Positions 7,825 to 16,967 of a DNA stretch of 64,000 bases are shown here, in pieces. Origin of the DNA: Bacillota bacterium. GTDB taxonomy: Bacteria; Bacillota_E; Sulfobacillia; Sulfobacillales; JAIMBI01. The stretch lies in contig JAKARZ010000004.1 in assembly GCA_021828405.1 (NCBI GenBank), forward strand, positions 18,061-82,060, read 5' to 3'. The notes under the pieces are model-generated. The model saw only the letters and a program-made list of their open reading frames with translations. It made no database searches and was not told the origin of the DNA. Each line of letters opens with the position of its first letter. Position 1 is the stretch's first letter. Position numbers and translations under genes: made by a program.

Positions 7825-8886
7825 TCAAGCGATGATGGTGCCGAACTGCATCAGGCTGTCGGACGCATCGGGCCATGCGCGGCCGGCGACGCAGCGCGTG
7901 TGCTCGGCCGGGGTGATGGGGCCCCAGGTGCTTTCAAACAGCGCCACGAGCTTTTGGGGGTCGTCCGTGCGCCAGGACGGGTCCAGGGCGCCCCACAGGC
8001 GAAACTCGTCTTTGTTGGAGCCCACCAGCAGGGGGACCTTCATTATCTATCCCTTCGCGACGGCCTCCCAGAGCGTTTGCGGCAGCGTGGTGCCGTCGAC
8101 GATGGGCCACGCCACCCCGCTCTGGTAGGCCGACAGCAAGGTTTCGACGGGCACCGCCTGTAGGGCGGACAGGATGTCGCCCCGAATGGCCAGGCGGGCC
8201 AAACAGGCTTGAGTCTCCCGGCCCGCCTGCGTGCGATCCCGATACACGGGGATGAAGCTTTCCAGGATGGCCTGGTGAAACAGACCGCGGGCCGCCGACA
8301 TGCACAGCAGCGTGGCTATAGACAGGGCGCCGGCCGATTCTTTTGCCACGGTCACGCGGGCGGGATCACCACCCAGGGCCCGAATGTTTCGCTTGTTCCA
8401 CAAGAGCGCTGCCACTTGGTCCAGCAGGCCGAGGTTTCCTGAGCCGTCCGCCGCTTCGCCGAGATGCAGAAAGCCCAGGGGCTCCAGGCGATAGTTGAGC
8501 GTGACCAGGACGACGCCGTGGCGGGCAAACGACGTCCCGTCGTATGTGGGGCGCCGCCCACTGCCGGTCACCCGCTCCGCCGTGCATCCACACCAGCACC
8601 GGGTGCGGCCCGGGGGACGTTGGGGCCCATACGTTCAGCGTGAGGCAGTCTTCGCTCTGGAGGCCGTTTTCCGCCAGGAGCGGGTGGGAGGACTGCGGTG
8701 CCACCGCGCCAAATTTCGTGACGTCGCGCACGCCAGCCCAGGACTCCGGGAGCACCGGGGGCCGAAACCGCAGCGCGCCCACGGGCGGGCGCGTAAGGCA
8801 CGCCGCGCCAAACGTTGACGTCTTCCGCGTGCTCACCCTCGAGCAGCCCGCGTCGGTGAGGGCGTGGGCTGCGAGATGGTACTCAT
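7825..8886 (-). pseudogene. Carboxylesterase type B, multiply frameshifted
   Basis: Pieces of one alpha/beta-hydrolase (para-nitrobenzyl-esterase type) lie in order on the minus strand in at least three frames. These are an N-terminal [12 protein letters not shown] and [11 protein letters not shown], then [12 protein letters not shown] and VLVWMHGGA (oxyanion strand). [18 protein letters not shown] and [12 protein letters not shown] follow, and finally PLLVGSNKDEF. The nucleophile elbow reads KESAGA instead of GESAGA, so even the catalytic region has drifted. The ATG at 8884-8886 is the likely old start, and the C-terminal third is missing. The type B family is normally about 500 residues. 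Confidence 0.8.
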
Positions 8887-9021
8887 CCTGACTAGCCCCT
8901 TGTGCCTAGTGTGACTCCGCGTGAACTCCGTCATCACAGGGGTGGGGCACGGGGCGACACTCGGCGGCATGATAGCATAGGACCAACCTGTGTGGCGGTC
9001 GCTCCGGAGAGGTGGAATCGC

Positions 9022-11073
9022 ATGCCGTTGGCGGCTCGGCGACCCTGGGTGGCGATTTTGTTGTGGCTGGTGGTGCTGCTGGTCGCGGTGCCGCTGGTAC
9101 CCTCCGTGGCCAGGCACCTCAGTGCGGGCGGGTTTTCGGCGCCGCACAGTGCGGCTCAGGCGGCCGACGCGACCACGGCGCATCTGCACACGGCGGGCTC
9201 GGTCCCGGCAACGCTGGTGCAGGGGCTGTCCCTCAGCCATGTGCGGACCCTGGCTGGCGCAGCGGGCCTGGGGCCTCGGGGCCTCACGGCCAGTGGGCCC
9301 GACGCGGTGGTGCTGCTGCCCGGGGCGCCCAGCGCGGCGGCCCAGCGCTTCTTTGGCGCGGCGCGGGCCACCGGGGCCCGAATCACCCGCATTGACTCGT
9401 CCACCGAGAGCCAGGCGGTCAGCGGCCAGGCGATTGCCGCGCTGAAAGCTAGCACGGTGGTGGCCGTGCCTGCCCTGGTGGTTTTACTGGCCCTTGTGTT
9501 TGGCGCCTTGGTCCCGGCCATGCTTCCTCTGGTGGCGGCAGGCGTGGGCGCGGCGCTCACCCTGGCCGTGGTGTCGGTGCTGGAGCGCTTTGTGCCCCTG
9601 TCGGTGTACCTGCTCCAGATCGTTACGTTCCTGGCGCTGGGTGTCGGGGTGGACTATGTGCTGTTTGTCACCAGCCGCTTTCGCGCCGAGCTGGACGACG
9701 GCGCGCCGGTGGACGGGGCGCTGACCACCGCCATGCACACGGGCGGGCGATCGGTGTTGTTTTCCGGGGTCGCGGTGTCGCTGGCGCTGGCGGCGCTGCT
9801 GCTGGGCGGCACCTCCTACTGGACCGGCATGGCATTGGGTGGCGCGCTGGCCGTGGCGTCCGTGCTCCTGGTGACGCATACGCTGCTGCCGGCCCTGCTG
9901 CGCCTGCTGGGCCATCGCATTCACCGGGGCCGCATCCGGTGGGCCATGCCGGACTGGCCGCTCTGGGGGCGACTGGCGACCTGGGCGACGTCGCGCCCGG
10001 CTTGGGCACTCGGGCTCGGACTGGTGGCCCTGGGGGGGCTGGCATGGGCGGCACCCACCCTCAGCGCCAGCGTGCCGGCCAACGTGGCGCGCATGCTCCC
10101 CGTCCAGAACCCCTTAGCCCAAGCCTCCCGGGTGCTCCAGCGGATCGAGGGGCCAGGCAGCGTCGCACCGGTGGTGGTGGCGCTCCGACTGGGCCCCTCG
10201 CTGGCAGACCCCGCCAGCTGGGCCACCGTGGGGCGTGTGACCGCCCAACTGCGCGGATTAGGGGATGTGGCCCGGGTGTCGTCGCCAACGAGCTACGCGT
10301 CACCCCAGGCGCTGGCTGGCCTCGCTGCCCATCGGGCCGGCGCGCTTTCGGCCTTTGTGGCCGGAAACCACCGGGTCGATCTGTTTGTCACGGCGCAATC
10401 CGGCCCCGACACCGCGCGCACGGCGGCGCTGCTGCAGCAGATCGTGTCCCGAGTCGGCCGCGATGCGGGTGTCGAGGTGCAGGTCGGAGGCGCCTCCGCC
10501 GTGATGCACGGGTTTGACCACTATCTGGCCGGGCGGCTTCCCTGGATGGGTGCCGCCGTGGTGCTGGTGGCGCTGGCAGTGCTGTGGGTGGCCACCGGAT
10601 CCGCGCTCCAGGCGCTCCTGGGAGTGAGCATCAATGCGCTGGTGATGCTGGCCACCGCAGGGGTCCTGGTGATGACGATCCAGCGGGGGGCGTTCGGCAT
10701 CGTACCCAATCCCTTAAACCTGGCTGTGCTGCCGCTGGTATTTGTCATGTTGTTCGGCTTATCGATGGACTATCAGGTGATTCTCCTGCATCGTATCCAG
10801 GAGCAGCTGGCGCGGGGACTCGCGCCGCGCGTGGCGGCACGGCAGGCCGTGGCCACCACGGGCGGCCTCATCACGGGGGCTGGCCTCATCATGGTGGCCG
10901 TGGTCGCGGCGCTGGTCGGGAGCCCGTTTGAAGTGCTGCAGGCGCTGGGGATTGGACTCGCGACGGCGGTGCTTTTGGACACCCTGGTGGTGCGCACCTG
11001 CATGGTACCCGCCCTGGTGACGCTGCTGGGGCCGCGGGCGTTTTGGCCGCGGCGGTCCGTCGCCAGCGCGTGA
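9022..11073 (+). CDS. MMPL/RND-family membrane transporter
   Basis: A 683-residue membrane protein with the MMPL layout: one N-terminal transmembrane helix, a large extracellular domain, five helices, a second extracellular domain and six more. Signature segments are GVGVDYVLFVTSRFRAEL (~residues 208-225) and GLSMDYQVILLHRIQEQL (~580), the paired GxxxDY blocks that carry proton-relay Asp residues. The ATG at 9022 follows GGAGAGGTGG; the frame is open upstream to 8902 without a better site. MMPL proteins use the proton gradient to export lipids, siderophores or drugs; the substrate cannot be told. It appears to be transcribed alone. Confidence 0.88.
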   Translation: MPLAARRPWVAILLWLVVLLVAVPLVPSVARHLSAGGFSAPHSAAQAADATTAHLHTAGSVPATLVQGLSLSHVRTLAGAAGLGPRGLTASGPDAVVLLPGAPSAAAQRFFGAARATGARITRIDSSTESQAVSGQAIAALKASTVVAVPALVVLLALVFGALVPAMLPLVAAGVGAALTLAVVSVLERFVPLSVYLLQIVTFLALGVGVDYVLFVTSRFRAELDDGAPVDGALTTAMHTGGRSVLFSGVAVSLALAALLLGGTSYWTGMALGGALAVASVLLVTHTLLPALLRLLGHRIHRGRIRWAMPDWPLWGRLATWATSRPAWALGLGLVALGGLAWAAPTLSASVPANVARMLPVQNPLAQASRVLQRIEGPGSVAPVVVALRLGPSLADPASWATVGRVTAQLRGLGDVARVSSPTSYASPQALAGLAAHRAGALSAFVAGNHRVDLFVTAQSGPDTARTAALLQQIVSRVGRDAGVEVQVGGASAVMHGFDHYLAGRLPWMGAAVVLVALAVLWVATGSALQALLGVSINALVMLATAGVLVMTIQRGAFGIVPNPLNLAVLPLVFVMLFGLSMDYQVILLHRIQEQLARGLAPRVAARQAVATTGGLITGAGLIMVAVVAALVGSPFEVLQALGIGLATAVLLDTLVVRTCMVPALVTLLGPRAFWPRRSVASA

Positions 11074-11162
11074 GGCGGGGGCCGTTGTGTTGCCGGTCGT
11101 GGTATTCTGGTGGCGCCGTGTGTGCACAATATTGAGCACACGGCAACGCGAGGAGGGTTGCC

Positions 11163-12287
11163 ATGGCGCGCCAGTTTGCCTTTCTGATGCATCCGCTGCG
11201 ATTTGACGATTTCGCGCGCAAGTATCCGTTCACACAGCGCCTCCCGGAACGCTGGGTGGAATCGCTGTTTCGCCATGTGCCGCCCATGCGGGTCGGCCAT
11301 GTGACCGGCGTCGTGTCGCCCACCGGCGCCGAACTCGAAGGATGGCTCCTGGCCCTGGCCATGACGCCGCGGGTGCTGCTGGATACGCCCTATCCCGTGG
11401 TCCTGCGAGCCCTGGAGAAGGCGGGCCGGCTGGCCGAGAGCCTGGGCGCAGAGATTTTCGGGCTGGGCGCGTTCACCAAAATCGCGGGAGACCGCGGCGT
11501 GACGCTGGCTAGTCGCTTGAACATTGCGGTCACCACCGGCAACTCGTACACGACCGCGACCGCAGTGACCGGGGCGCTTGCGGCCGCGCGCCGAATGGAG
11601 ATCGACGTGGCCACGGCTCACGTGGCGGTGATCGGGGCCACGGGATCGATTGGGGCGGCGTGCTGCCACCTGCTGGCGTGCGAGGTGGCGGAAATCACGG
11701 TGGTGGCGCGGGGGCGCAAGCGGCTGGAGGAGCTCGCGGCCACGCTCGGCGCGGCCCATCCGGGCTTGGTCGTGCACGTGGAAACCAACATCTCCGCCGC
11801 CGCCCGGGCCGCAGACATTCTCATCGCCGTCTCGTCGTCGCCGGATGCGCTGGTGGAGCCCGAGGACTTGAAGCCTGGGGCCGTCGTCTGTGACGTGGCG
11901 CGGCCGCGCAACCTGTCTCGCATCGTGACCGAGCGGCGCCCCGACGTGCTGGTGATTGACGGGGGGGTTATCGAGGTGCCGGGCGCGCACGCCGACCTCG
12001 GTTTTGACTTTGGCTTTCCCCCGCGCATGGTGGAGGCGTGCATGGCGGAAACCATGGCGCTGGCGCTGGACGGGCGCTTGGAGAACTTCACCCTGGGCCC
12101 GTCGGTGGATCCGGCCAAGGTGGGGGAGATTGCCGCGATTGCAGACCGGCATGGCTTTAAGATGTCTGGATTTCGCCGCTTTGAGCGGGCCATTCCGGAC
12201 GCGGAGGTGGAGCAGATCCGCGAGCGGGCGCACGCCCAGCTTCGATCGTCGGCCACCACCCCGGCGGTGGCGGCCAGGTCTCGCTGA
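11163..12287 (+). CDS. Long-chain acyl-ACP reductase-like oxidoreductase
   Basis: A 374-residue protein resembling cyanobacterial acyl-ACP reductase (AAR), which reduces fatty acyl-ACP to fatty aldehyde with NADPH. Shared features are GLGAFTKIA near 107, TTGNSYTTATAV near 128, the Rossmann loop VAVIGATGSIGAACCHLLA near 158, and EACMAETMALALDGR near 298. The Cys of that last block aligns with the catalytic Cys of AAR. The ATG at 11163 has GGAGGG five bases upstream. The cyanobacterial partner, aldehyde-deformylating oxygenase, is not in this window. A role in aldehyde or wax/alkane chemistry, or in another acyl-thioester reduction, is inference. Confidence 0.75.
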   Translation: MARQFAFLMHPLRFDDFARKYPFTQRLPERWVESLFRHVPPMRVGHVTGVVSPTGAELEGWLLALAMTPRVLLDTPYPVVLRALEKAGRLAESLGAEIFGLGAFTKIAGDRGVTLASRLNIAVTTGNSYTTATAVTGALAAARRMEIDVATAHVAVIGATGSIGAACCHLLACEVAEITVVARGRKRLEELAATLGAAHPGLVVHVETNISAAARAADILIAVSSSPDALVEPEDLKPGAVVCDVARPRNLSRIVTERRPDVLVIDGGVIEVPGAHADLGFDFGFPPRMVEACMAETMALALDGRLENFTLGPSVDPAKVGEIAAIADRHGFKMSGFRRFERAIPDAEVEQIRERAHAQLRSSATTPAVAARSR

Positions 12288-12381
12288 GGTAAGGCGGCCC
12301 GTTCAAGCATCCGATCCGTGTTCGTGATGGCGAGGGTCGCTCCCGTGGCCTGGGCGGACTCACGGCCGCTCGCTCTTGGGT

Positions 12382-12420
12382 GGTGGGTGTGACCGCGTGA
12401 CAGACAGCGGTCGCCCACCG
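12382..12420 (+). terminator. Stem-loop after the acyl-ACP-reductase gene
   Basis: GGTGGG..ACCGC, a ten-base loop, GCGGT..CCCACC. No T run follows. The rest of the 285 bases between 12288 and 12572 shows nothing else I recognise. Confidence 0.45.
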
Positions 12421-12572
12421 CCTGATCATGGATTTCCTGCCTCAAAGCCGCGTGCAAACCGACGAGATAGGGGTCGCATGGCCGCTCGGCGTAGCCTCTG
12501 GGCGGAGCCAGGACAATTTGGCATGATGGAGGGACGGCGGGCAGAGAGGCGGCGGCCGGCGGGGAGGGTCAC

Positions 12573-13886
12573 GTGGACACAGGCAGTCGAGATTTGGTGG
12601 AGAGGGCGCACCAGGCGGGGGTGCAGTTGGTGCGCCTGCAGTTCACCGACATTTTGGGTGTGGTCAAGAACGTCGTCATCCCGGCGGGGGCCCTGGCCGA
12701 CGCGCTGGGGGGCCATGTGCTGTTTGACGGGTCGGCGGTGCTGGGGTTTGTGCGCAGCGAAGAGGCCGACGTGTACCTGCTGCCCGACCCGGATACCTTC
12801 CGTGTGGATCCGCCCGCGGGTGCCGACCCGCCGGTGGCGCGCATGGTGTGCGACATCGTCAACCCCGATGCCTCCCCTTTTCCCGGGTGCCCGCGATCCG
12901 CCCTAAAGCGGGTGCTGGCCGAAGCCCTGGCCATGGGGTTTCGCATCGAGGTGGCACCCGAAGTGGAGTTTTTTGTTTTTGAGCGCGACCGCGTCGGCCG
13001 GGCCACGGTGCGGACGGAGGACCAGGCGGGCTATTTTGATCTGGCGCCGGGTGACATGGGGGAGGATGTGCGCCGGGCGGCGGTGGCGGAGCTGCTGGCC
13101 ATGGGCTTTCCGGTGGCCGCCAGCCACCACGAGGTGGCGCCGGGGCAGCACGAGATCGACCTAGCGCCGGTCGATGCCCTGCAGGCGGCGGACCTGCTGG
13201 TGACGCTGCGCGTCGTCGTGCGCGAGGTGGCGCGGCGCCACGGCGGGCATGCGACCTTCCTGCCCAAGCCGGTGACGGGCATCAACGGGTCGGGGCTGCA
13301 CTTGCATCAGCAGGTGTGGGCGAACGGCCAGAACGCCCTGGCCAACGCCGGCCAATTGTCGGAAACCGGCCGCCAGTACTTGGCGGGCCTCCTGCAGCAT
13401 GCGCCGGGCTACACGGCCGTGACCAATCCCCTGGTCAACTCCTACAAGCGGCTGGTGGCGGGCTACGAGGCCCCGATCTACGTGGGGTGGTCCGATTCCA
13501 GCCGGAGCCCCCTCGTGCGGGTCGTGAATGCGCCCCCGAACCGGCTGCACCTGGAGCTCCGATCTCCCGACCCCGCGGCCAACCCGTATCTGGCGTGGGC
13601 GGTGACCATCCGCGCCGGCCTGGACGGGGTGGCGCGCCACCTAGCGTTGCCGAAGCCGCAGCCCCGCCACATGCCGGCCGACGCCGACGCGGAGCGGCTG
13701 GGGCTGGTCCGCCTGCCGGACAGCCTGGCCAGCGCCTTGGACGCGTTTCGCCGCGACGCCCTGATGCGCGACGCCTTGGGTGAGCACATCGCCGAGCGCT
13801 TCGTGGAGGCCAAGCGCATCGAGTGGAATGTGTACGCCGAAGAGGTGCACGCCTGGGAAATCGACCAGTACCTGAACGTGTACTGA
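12573..13886 (+). CDS. glnA: Glutamine synthetase, type I
   Basis: Condenses glutamate and ammonia with ATP hydrolysis to make glutamine. It has 437 residues, the length of GSI-alpha enzymes of Bacillota, with the N-terminal beta-grasp domain (RLQFTDILGVVKNV) and the catalytic barrel. Visible active-site blocks are APEVEFFVF (metal Glu), HHEVAPGQHEID, NGSGLHLHQ (ATP/Glu-binding His), NSYKRL and VGWSDSSRSPLVRV (substrate Arg). It lacks the extra adenylylation segment of the enteric type. GTG at 12573 with GGGAGGG four bases upstream is the start. No GlnR-like operator or glnR gene is seen upstream. It ends before a long hairpin shared with the convergent gene. Confidence 0.95.
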   Translation: MDTGSRDLVERAHQAGVQLVRLQFTDILGVVKNVVIPAGALADALGGHVLFDGSAVLGFVRSEEADVYLLPDPDTFRVDPPAGADPPVARMVCDIVNPDASPFPGCPRSALKRVLAEALAMGFRIEVAPEVEFFVFERDRVGRATVRTEDQAGYFDLAPGDMGEDVRRAAVAELLAMGFPVAASHHEVAPGQHEIDLAPVDALQAADLLVTLRVVVREVARRHGGHATFLPKPVTGINGSGLHLHQQVWANGQNALANAGQLSETGRQYLAGLLQHAPGYTAVTNPLVNSYKRLVAGYEAPIYVGWSDSSRSPLVRVVNAPPNRLHLELRSPDPAANPYLAWAVTIRAGLDGVARHLALPKPQPRHMPADADAERLGLVRLPDSLASALDAFRRDALMRDALGEHIAERFVEAKRIEWNVYAEEVHAWEIDQYLNVY

Positions 13887-13944
13887 TTCCGGAGGCTGTC
13901 TTTTGGCCGCGCCGGTCACCAGACCGCCATCCGACCCGCGGGCC

Positions 13945-13987
13945 GCCAAGCGAGGCCGGAGGCGGCACGCCTCCGGCCTCGCTTGGC
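13945..13987. terminator. 19-bp perfect inverted repeat between convergent genes
   Basis: Arms GCCAAGCGAGGCCGGAGGC and its exact complement, separated by five bases, between glnA (+) and the gene at 14020 (-). It lies where a bidirectional terminator is needed. There is no T run on either side. Confidence 0.7.
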
Positions 13988-14019
13988 GGGGACCCCAGAT
14001 CCCGCGCGGATGCGGCGCT

Positions 14020-14661
14020 TTAGAACTTGCGGTTCATGACGTTGGGCAGCATGCGGGCCGCCGCCTTTTCAATGCGCGCCTGGCGGGCGCTCGACATCTT
14101 GCCGGCGGCCACGAGCTTGGACAACCGGGCGCTGACCGCGTTTTGGAGCGCCTGTTGCAGCGCCGCCGAGCTACTGCCGTGCTGGGTGGCCAGTTGCGAG
14201 AGCGTGGTGCCCCCTTTGAGCGCGGCCCGCACGGCACTGGGCGTCATGTGCAGGGTCGTGGCGGTTGTGCTGAGCATCAGGGGCCGGAAGGCCCGGGCCC
14301 ACCACCGATGCAGGGCCACCACGCGCCACTGGGCATGCGCGATGCGGTGCATCCCCCGGGCTGTCTGCTGACTGGTCAGATGATGCGCCTGCGCGTACTT
14401 CTGAAACTGGCTGGACTTGACACTGGCCACATCGCTCTTGAGCGTGGTGACCGAGATGCCCAGCTTGCCGGCCAGCTGCGCCCAGAACCCGGAGGACGCG
14501 CTCGACGAGCTGGCGGCAAAAACCGCCCCACCGACGGCGATGGCGGCGGCGGTGCCGACGCCCACGGCCACCAGGGCCCACCGGCGGCGAAACGCCGCGA
14601 GGGCGCGCTGGACAGGGTTCGCCGGGGGCGGGCGGCGGTCGGGTTCGTTCGAATGCTGCAA
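14020..14661 (-). CDS. Membrane-anchored or exported protein of unknown function
   Basis: A 213-residue protein I do not recognise. A basic, Pro-rich N-terminus is followed by one hydrophobic segment (WALVAVGVGTAAAIAVGG, ~29-46) that could be a signal anchor. The rest is alpha-helical with two similar modules, GISVTTLKSDVASVK.. and HMTPSAVRAALKGG.., ending in Ala/Arg-rich helices. The start is TTG at 14661, with GGAGGTGA seven to eight bases before it. It lies directly downstream of the sensor kinase, on the same strand. The 70-base gap contains CTTAA-type repeats, so it is a likely target of that two-component system. Confidence 0.65.
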   Translation of the reverse strand: MQHSNEPDRRPPPANPVQRALAAFRRRWALVAVGVGTAAAIAVGGAVFAASSSSASSGFWAQLAGKLGISVTTLKSDVASVKSSQFQKYAQAHHLTSQQTARGMHRIAHAQWRVVALHRWWARAFRPLMLSTTATTLHMTPSAVRAALKGGTTLSQLATQHGSSSAALQQALQNAVSARLSKLVAAGKMSSARQARIEKAAARMLPNVMNRKF

Positions 14662-14698
14662 ACCGTGTCACCTCCACACGCATGGTGCCCCGCACGGA

Positions 14699-14742
14699 TT
14701 AAGATATTGTCAAGCAATGCTAAAGCGCCCGTTAAGATTTTG
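14699..14742 (-). promoter_or_regulatory. Repeated CTTAA elements, possible response-regulator site
   Basis: The minus strand reads ATCTTAACGGG..CTTTAGC..TTGACAATATCTTAATCC. CTTAA occurs twice, with a CTTTA between, at roughly regular spacing, and CTTAAC also occurs upstream of the response-regulator gene near 16890. OmpR-type regulators bind such direct repeats. The assignment is inference. Confidence 0.4.
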
Positions 14743-16129
14743 TGGGAGTGGCGCCACCGGGTGGCCGGGTCGGGGGGTGGCCCAGCGGCGCCTCCGGCAG
14801 CACCACGAAAAATGTGGCGCCCTGGCCAGGCACCGACTCAACCCAGATGCGACCGCCGTGCAGGTCCACCAGCTCTTTGGCAATAGCCAGGCCGAGGCCA
14901 AATCCGCCGGTGCCGCGGCTGCGCGAGGAGTCCACCCGATACAGGCGGTCAAACACATGCGCTTGGTGTTCCGGGGCAATACCCGGCCCGTTGTCGGCCA
15001 CGGTGAGGCGCACCCCCCGGCTGTCGGGGTCGGGCTCGACGCGAACGGTGACGCGGCCGCCGTCCGGGGTGTACTTCACGGCGTTGCCCACCAGGTTGCT
15101 GAGCACTTGGCGCAGGCGCCGGGCGTCACCCCACACCAGGGGAACCGGGACCTGGTCCATCGTGAGCTCGATGCGTCGCTGGTCCGCGGACCGGCGCCAC
15201 TCCGTGCCCACTTCCACCGCCAGGCGGGCCACGTCCACTTCGGCTCGCTGCAGGTCCAACTGATGGGCATCCGCCAGCGCCATGTCCTGCAGCTCATCCA
15301 CCAGTTGCGAGACGATCCGGGCCTGCTGCTGGGCCACCGCCAGCGGGTCCGCGCCGGGAATGTCTACCCCTTCGCGCCACGCCTCCAGGTACCCCTCCAA
15401 GATGGCCAGCGGCGTGCGCAGTTCGTGCGCGACGTCCGCCATGAGGCGCTGGCGGTCGTTCTCTCCGGATTCCAGGGCGCCGGCCATGCGGTTGAAGTCG
15501 TCCGCCAGCGCGCGCACCTCCGCCGGGCCCTCGGGCGCCACGCGGTAGCTCCATTCCCCCGCGCCCAGCCGCCGGGCGCCCTGCGCAATGTGCTGCAGCT
15601 GCCGCACGATGCGATCCCCGACCAGGCTCGAGAGCAGCAGCGAGGCGAGAAACCCCACGAGCGATGCCACCAACAGCGAGGACAGCAGGCTTCGGATCAC
15701 GGGGGACAGCCGGGGCCCGAGGCTCGGCAGGTGAGACAGCACGACGCGGATGCGAGGCCCGAGCGGATACAGGGAGACGGTGGAGGCCACGGTGGAGCCG
15801 CCGGGGCGCACGCCGGTCAGTGGCCGGCTCTGATAAAAAACGTGGCCTGACGCCGTTTCGATAGTGATGACGCTGCTCAGCAGCGTGGCATAGTGTGTGG
15901 CGGCGGCCTGGAGACCGGGCTCCCCCTGGCGGCGGTACTGCTCCGCCAGGGCGGCGCCCACACGATGCACGAGCGCGAGGCTGCGGCGGTGGTTGTAGGC
16001 GGTCAGCTGGCTTGCCGTCGCATGCTGGACGAACAGCCCCACCACGCCCAGCGCCACCGCGGTCGATGCCATGGCCGCCAGAAACAATTGCGTCCACAAC
16101 GACAGGCGGCGGGGACGCGGCCGCGTCAT
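14732..16129 (-). CDS. Sensor histidine kinase
   Basis: A 465-residue membrane kinase. It has an N-terminal helix (~10-35), an extracytoplasmic sensor region (~36-155), a second helix (~157-180), HAMP (~181-235), HisKA with MADVAHELRTPL (phospho-His ~247) and a HATPase domain. The HATPase shows NAVKYTPDGG (N box), VADNGPGIAP (G1), FDRLYRVDSSRSRGTGG (F) and GLGLAIAKELV (G2). It overlaps the response regulator gene by four bases (ATGA), so the pair is one operon with the regulator first. The signal is unknown. The overall layout is like BaeS/ResE-type envelope sensors. Confidence 0.92.
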   Translation of the reverse strand: MTRPRPRRLSLWTQLFLAAMASTAVALGVVGLFVQHATASQLTAYNHRRSLALVHRVGAALAEQYRRQGEPGLQAAATHYATLLSSVITIETASGHVFYQSRPLTGVRPGGSTVASTVSLYPLGPRIRVVLSHLPSLGPRLSPVIRSLLSSLLVASLVGFLASLLLSSLVGDRIVRQLQHIAQGARRLGAGEWSYRVAPEGPAEVRALADDFNRMAGALESGENDRQRLMADVAHELRTPLAILEGYLEAWREGVDIPGADPLAVAQQQARIVSQLVDELQDMALADAHQLDLQRAEVDVARLAVEVGTEWRRSADQRRIELTMDQVPVPLVWGDARRLRQVLSNLVGNAVKYTPDGGRVTVRVEPDPDSRGVRLTVADNGPGIAPEHQAHVFDRLYRVDSSRSRGTGGFGLGLAIAKELVDLHGGRIWVESVPGQGATFFVVLPEAPLGHPPTRPPGGATPTKS

Positions 16130-16845
16130 GACGGTGGGGGGTCCGCCCCGCCGCTGTCGTCAGGCGGCTCGAAGCGATAGCCGACGCCGTACACCGTGCG
16201 GATGGGGCTCGGGCGGAGCCCGAGCTTCTTGCGGAGGTTCGCCACGTGCACGTCCACGTTGCGGTCGTAGCCCAAGAAATCGGTCCCCACGGCGCCGTCC
16301 AGCAGCTGCTGGCGCGTGAGGGTCCAGCCCGGGCGGTTAATCAACAAGGTCAAGAGGCGAAACTCGGTGGGGGTGAGGGTGATGGGCAGATTCGCCACCT
16401 CCACCAAATGGCGGTCTTCGTCCACCGTGATGCCGGCCACCGTCCGGGTGCGGGGGGTAGGCGGGCCGCTGCGCACCCGCCGCAGGATGGCCTCCACGCG
16501 CAGCACCACCTCGGCGGGGGAAAAGGGCTTGGTCACGTAGTCGTCCGCGCCAAGCTGCAGGCCCCGGAGCCGGTCGGCCTCGGTGCTTTTGGCGGTCAGC
16601 AACAGCACGGGGGGCGCCGTGCCGTCGTTTTGCAGCCGCTCCAGCACCGCGAAGCCATCCAGCTTGGGAAGCAGGACATCCAAAATGACCAGCGCCGGCG
16701 CGGATTCGCGAACCCCCGCCAGCGCACTGGCGCCATCCTCGTACAGTTCCACGGCAAAGCCGGCCCGCTGCAGGTAGGCCGCCAGCAATTGCCTCAATGC
16801 GGGCTCATCCTCGACGATGGCGACAACGGCCTTCGCAGTGCTCAT
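16126..16845 (-). CDS. OmpR/PhoB-family response regulator
   Basis: A 239-residue two-domain transcription factor. The receiver domain (~6-120) has EDE, LVILDVLLPKLDG (phospho-Asp ~53), LLTAKST (Thr) and DDYVTKPFSP (Lys ~106). The winged-helix effector (~140-230) has LTPTEFRLLTLLINRPG and DVHVANLRKKLG. It leads the operon with the kinase. Upstream on the minus strand are CTTAAC, TTGACG and TATACT, but the two promoter-like hexamers are about 20 bases apart, so the promoter call is weak. Autoregulation through the CTTAA element is plausible. Confidence 0.92.
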   Translation of the reverse strand: MSTAKAVVAIVEDEPALRQLLAAYLQRAGFAVELYEDGASALAGVRESAPALVILDVLLPKLDGFAVLERLQNDGTAPPVLLLTAKSTEADRLRGLQLGADDYVTKPFSPAEVVLRVEAILRRVRSGPPTPRTRTVAGITVDEDRHLVEVANLPITLTPTEFRLLTLLINRPGWTLTRQQLLDGAVGTDFLGYDRNVDVHVANLRKKLGLRPSPIRTVYGVGYRFEPPDDSGGADPPPS

Positions 16846-16967
16846 AACAGGAGTATAGTCGCTGGCGGCGCCCCTGCCGTCAACGGAATGTTAAGCTGAG
16901 TGTGCAATGTCGGCCTCACAGAGCGCTCGCGGGCGGCGTGGGACCGGGGGCAGTAGGGAGGGGTGCC

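Noticed and set aside
10773..12233. Long minus-strand reading frame opposite the acyl-ACP reductase
   Set aside because: A GC-rich shadow: Arg/His/Pro-rich, no family resemblance, fully antisense to a conserved gene.
13903..15850. Long plus-strand frames opposite the unknown anchored protein and histidine kinase
   Set aside because: Antisense shadows of well-supported minus-strand genes, with low-complexity composition.
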